From positions 1 through 9,866 of the forward strand of contig CBDUCN010000201.1 of assembly GCA_965365655.1 (NCBI GenBank): a stretch of 9,866 nucleotides of DNA, read 5' to 3'. Below the pieces are notes generated by a model that was not told where the DNA came from, did not search any database, and was given only the letters and a program-made list of their open reading frames with translations. Position 1 is the stretch's first letter; each line of letters opens with the position of its first letter. Made by a program: the position numbers and the translations under genes. This document shows positions 8,749-9,866 of the stretch, piece after piece. Origin of the DNA: JBFHNV01 sp965365655. Its GTDB lineage: Bacteria; Pseudomonadota; Gammaproteobacteria; HK1.

Positions 8749-8775
8749 CAGCGCGGGGGAGCGAAAACCGTAGGG

Positions 8776-9324
8776 TCAGACCGCCTCGCCGCCCTCGGCG
8801 TCGGGGTCGGCGCCGAGCGCGGCGACGACCTGATCGCCGGTGAAGCCGCGCCCGGTCAGGAAACGCGCCTGGCGGGCCCGCTCGCGCAGGTCCTGCGGGG
8901 GCGCGTCGCCGAAGCGCTTGCTGCGTGCGGCGCGGGCGCGCCGGGTCCAGTCCGGGTCGCGCGGATCGCACGCGGCGTCCCGCTCCGCGCCGTCGACGCC
9001 GCGCTGGCGAAGCTCCTCGGAAATGCGCACCGGGCCGACGCCGCGCCCGGCCCGGGAGGCGACGTAGGCCTCGGCGAAGCGGCGGTCGCTCTGCAGGCGC
9101 TCCGCGGCGAGCGCGTCGAGCGCCGCCGTGACCGCGTCGCCGGCAAAGCCGCGGCGCGCGAGCTTGTCACGCAGCTCGGCGCGCGAATGCTCGCGCCGGG
9201 CCAGCAGGTCCAGCGCGCAGCCGCGGACCGCGGCCGGATCGGATTCCGCGGCGGACTCGCCGGGCGCCGCCGTATCCGCTCCCGGCGCCCCGGAGCCGCC
9301 CGCCGGCCGTCGCGAGGCCCACAC
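8776..9324 (-). CDS. recX: RecA regulator RecX
   Basis: Small helical protein that binds within the RecA filament groove and limits RecA activity. It has 182 residues. The first ~32 are a low-complexity Ala/Gly/Pro/Glu extension; the RecX core then runs from VRGCALDLLARREHSRAELRD, through LDALAAERLQSDRRFAEAYV and GVGPVRISEELRQRGV, to KRFGDAP and RQARFLTGRGFTGDQVV. This is the usual set of repeated three-helix units. The start is GTG 9324, 6 nt after the recA stop, with only a weak AGG upstream; no other ATG/GTG occurs before the core, so the extension appears real. The close spacing, GTG and poor ribosome site suggest coupled, low-level translation from the recA transcript. Confidence 0.93.
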   Translation of the reverse strand: MWASRRPAGGSGAPGADTAAPGESAAESDPAAVRGCALDLLARREHSRAELRDKLARRGFAGDAVTAALDALAAERLQSDRRFAEAYVASRAGRGVGPVRISEELRQRGVDGAERDAACDPRDPDWTRRARAARSKRFGDAPPQDLRERARQARFLTGRGFTGDQVVAALGADPDAEGGEAV

Positions 9325-9330
9325 CTGCGG

Positions 9331-9866
<536 letters not shown>

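Overview
The window reads as ordinary chromosome of a GC-rich gammaproteobacterium. The order recA-recX-alaS-lysC-csrA-tRNA-Ser(GCU), all on the minus strand, is the classic gammaproteobacterial housekeeping block. Having lysC between alaS and csrA resembles Pseudomonas and relatives rather than E. coli, where csrA follows alaS directly. Base composition is strongly GC-biased at third codon positions and several starts are GTG. A halophilic or purple-sulfur type gammaproteobacterium would fit, but that lineage guess is inference only.

Layout. Positions 2-2429 (plus strand) hold the 3' end of an ABC importer operon of the polyamine/PotABC type: a truncated ATPase and two inner-membrane permeases, each start overlapping the previous stop as GTGA. 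Positions 2440-4002 (minus strand) hold a convergent gene for a 520-residue protein with three predicted membrane helices and a long Ala-rich helical tail, which I do not recognise. Positions 4003-4266 hold no supported gene, only a 20-bp palindrome and a good Shine-Dalgarno for the unknown gene. Then, read leftward from the right edge, come recA (5' end missing), recX, alaS, lysC, csrA and tRNA-Ser.

How the genes relate. recA and recX are 6 nt apart and probably share a transcript; RecX modulates RecA filaments. alaS and lysC are also 6 nt apart and probably co-transcribed. csrA has its own 126-nt leader with a CsrA-like binding motif, a small hairpin and a GGA-containing Shine-Dalgarno, which suggests autoregulation. 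lysC contains an internal Shine-Dalgarno plus ATG exactly where the regulatory beta subunit of alpha2beta2 aspartokinases begins.

I see no CRISPR array, insertion sequence, phage gene, toxin-antitoxin pair or obvious new defence system. The items most worth a second look are the unknown coiled-coil membrane protein, the internal lysC start, the csrA leader and the strong inverted repeats upstream of alaS and downstream of csrA.
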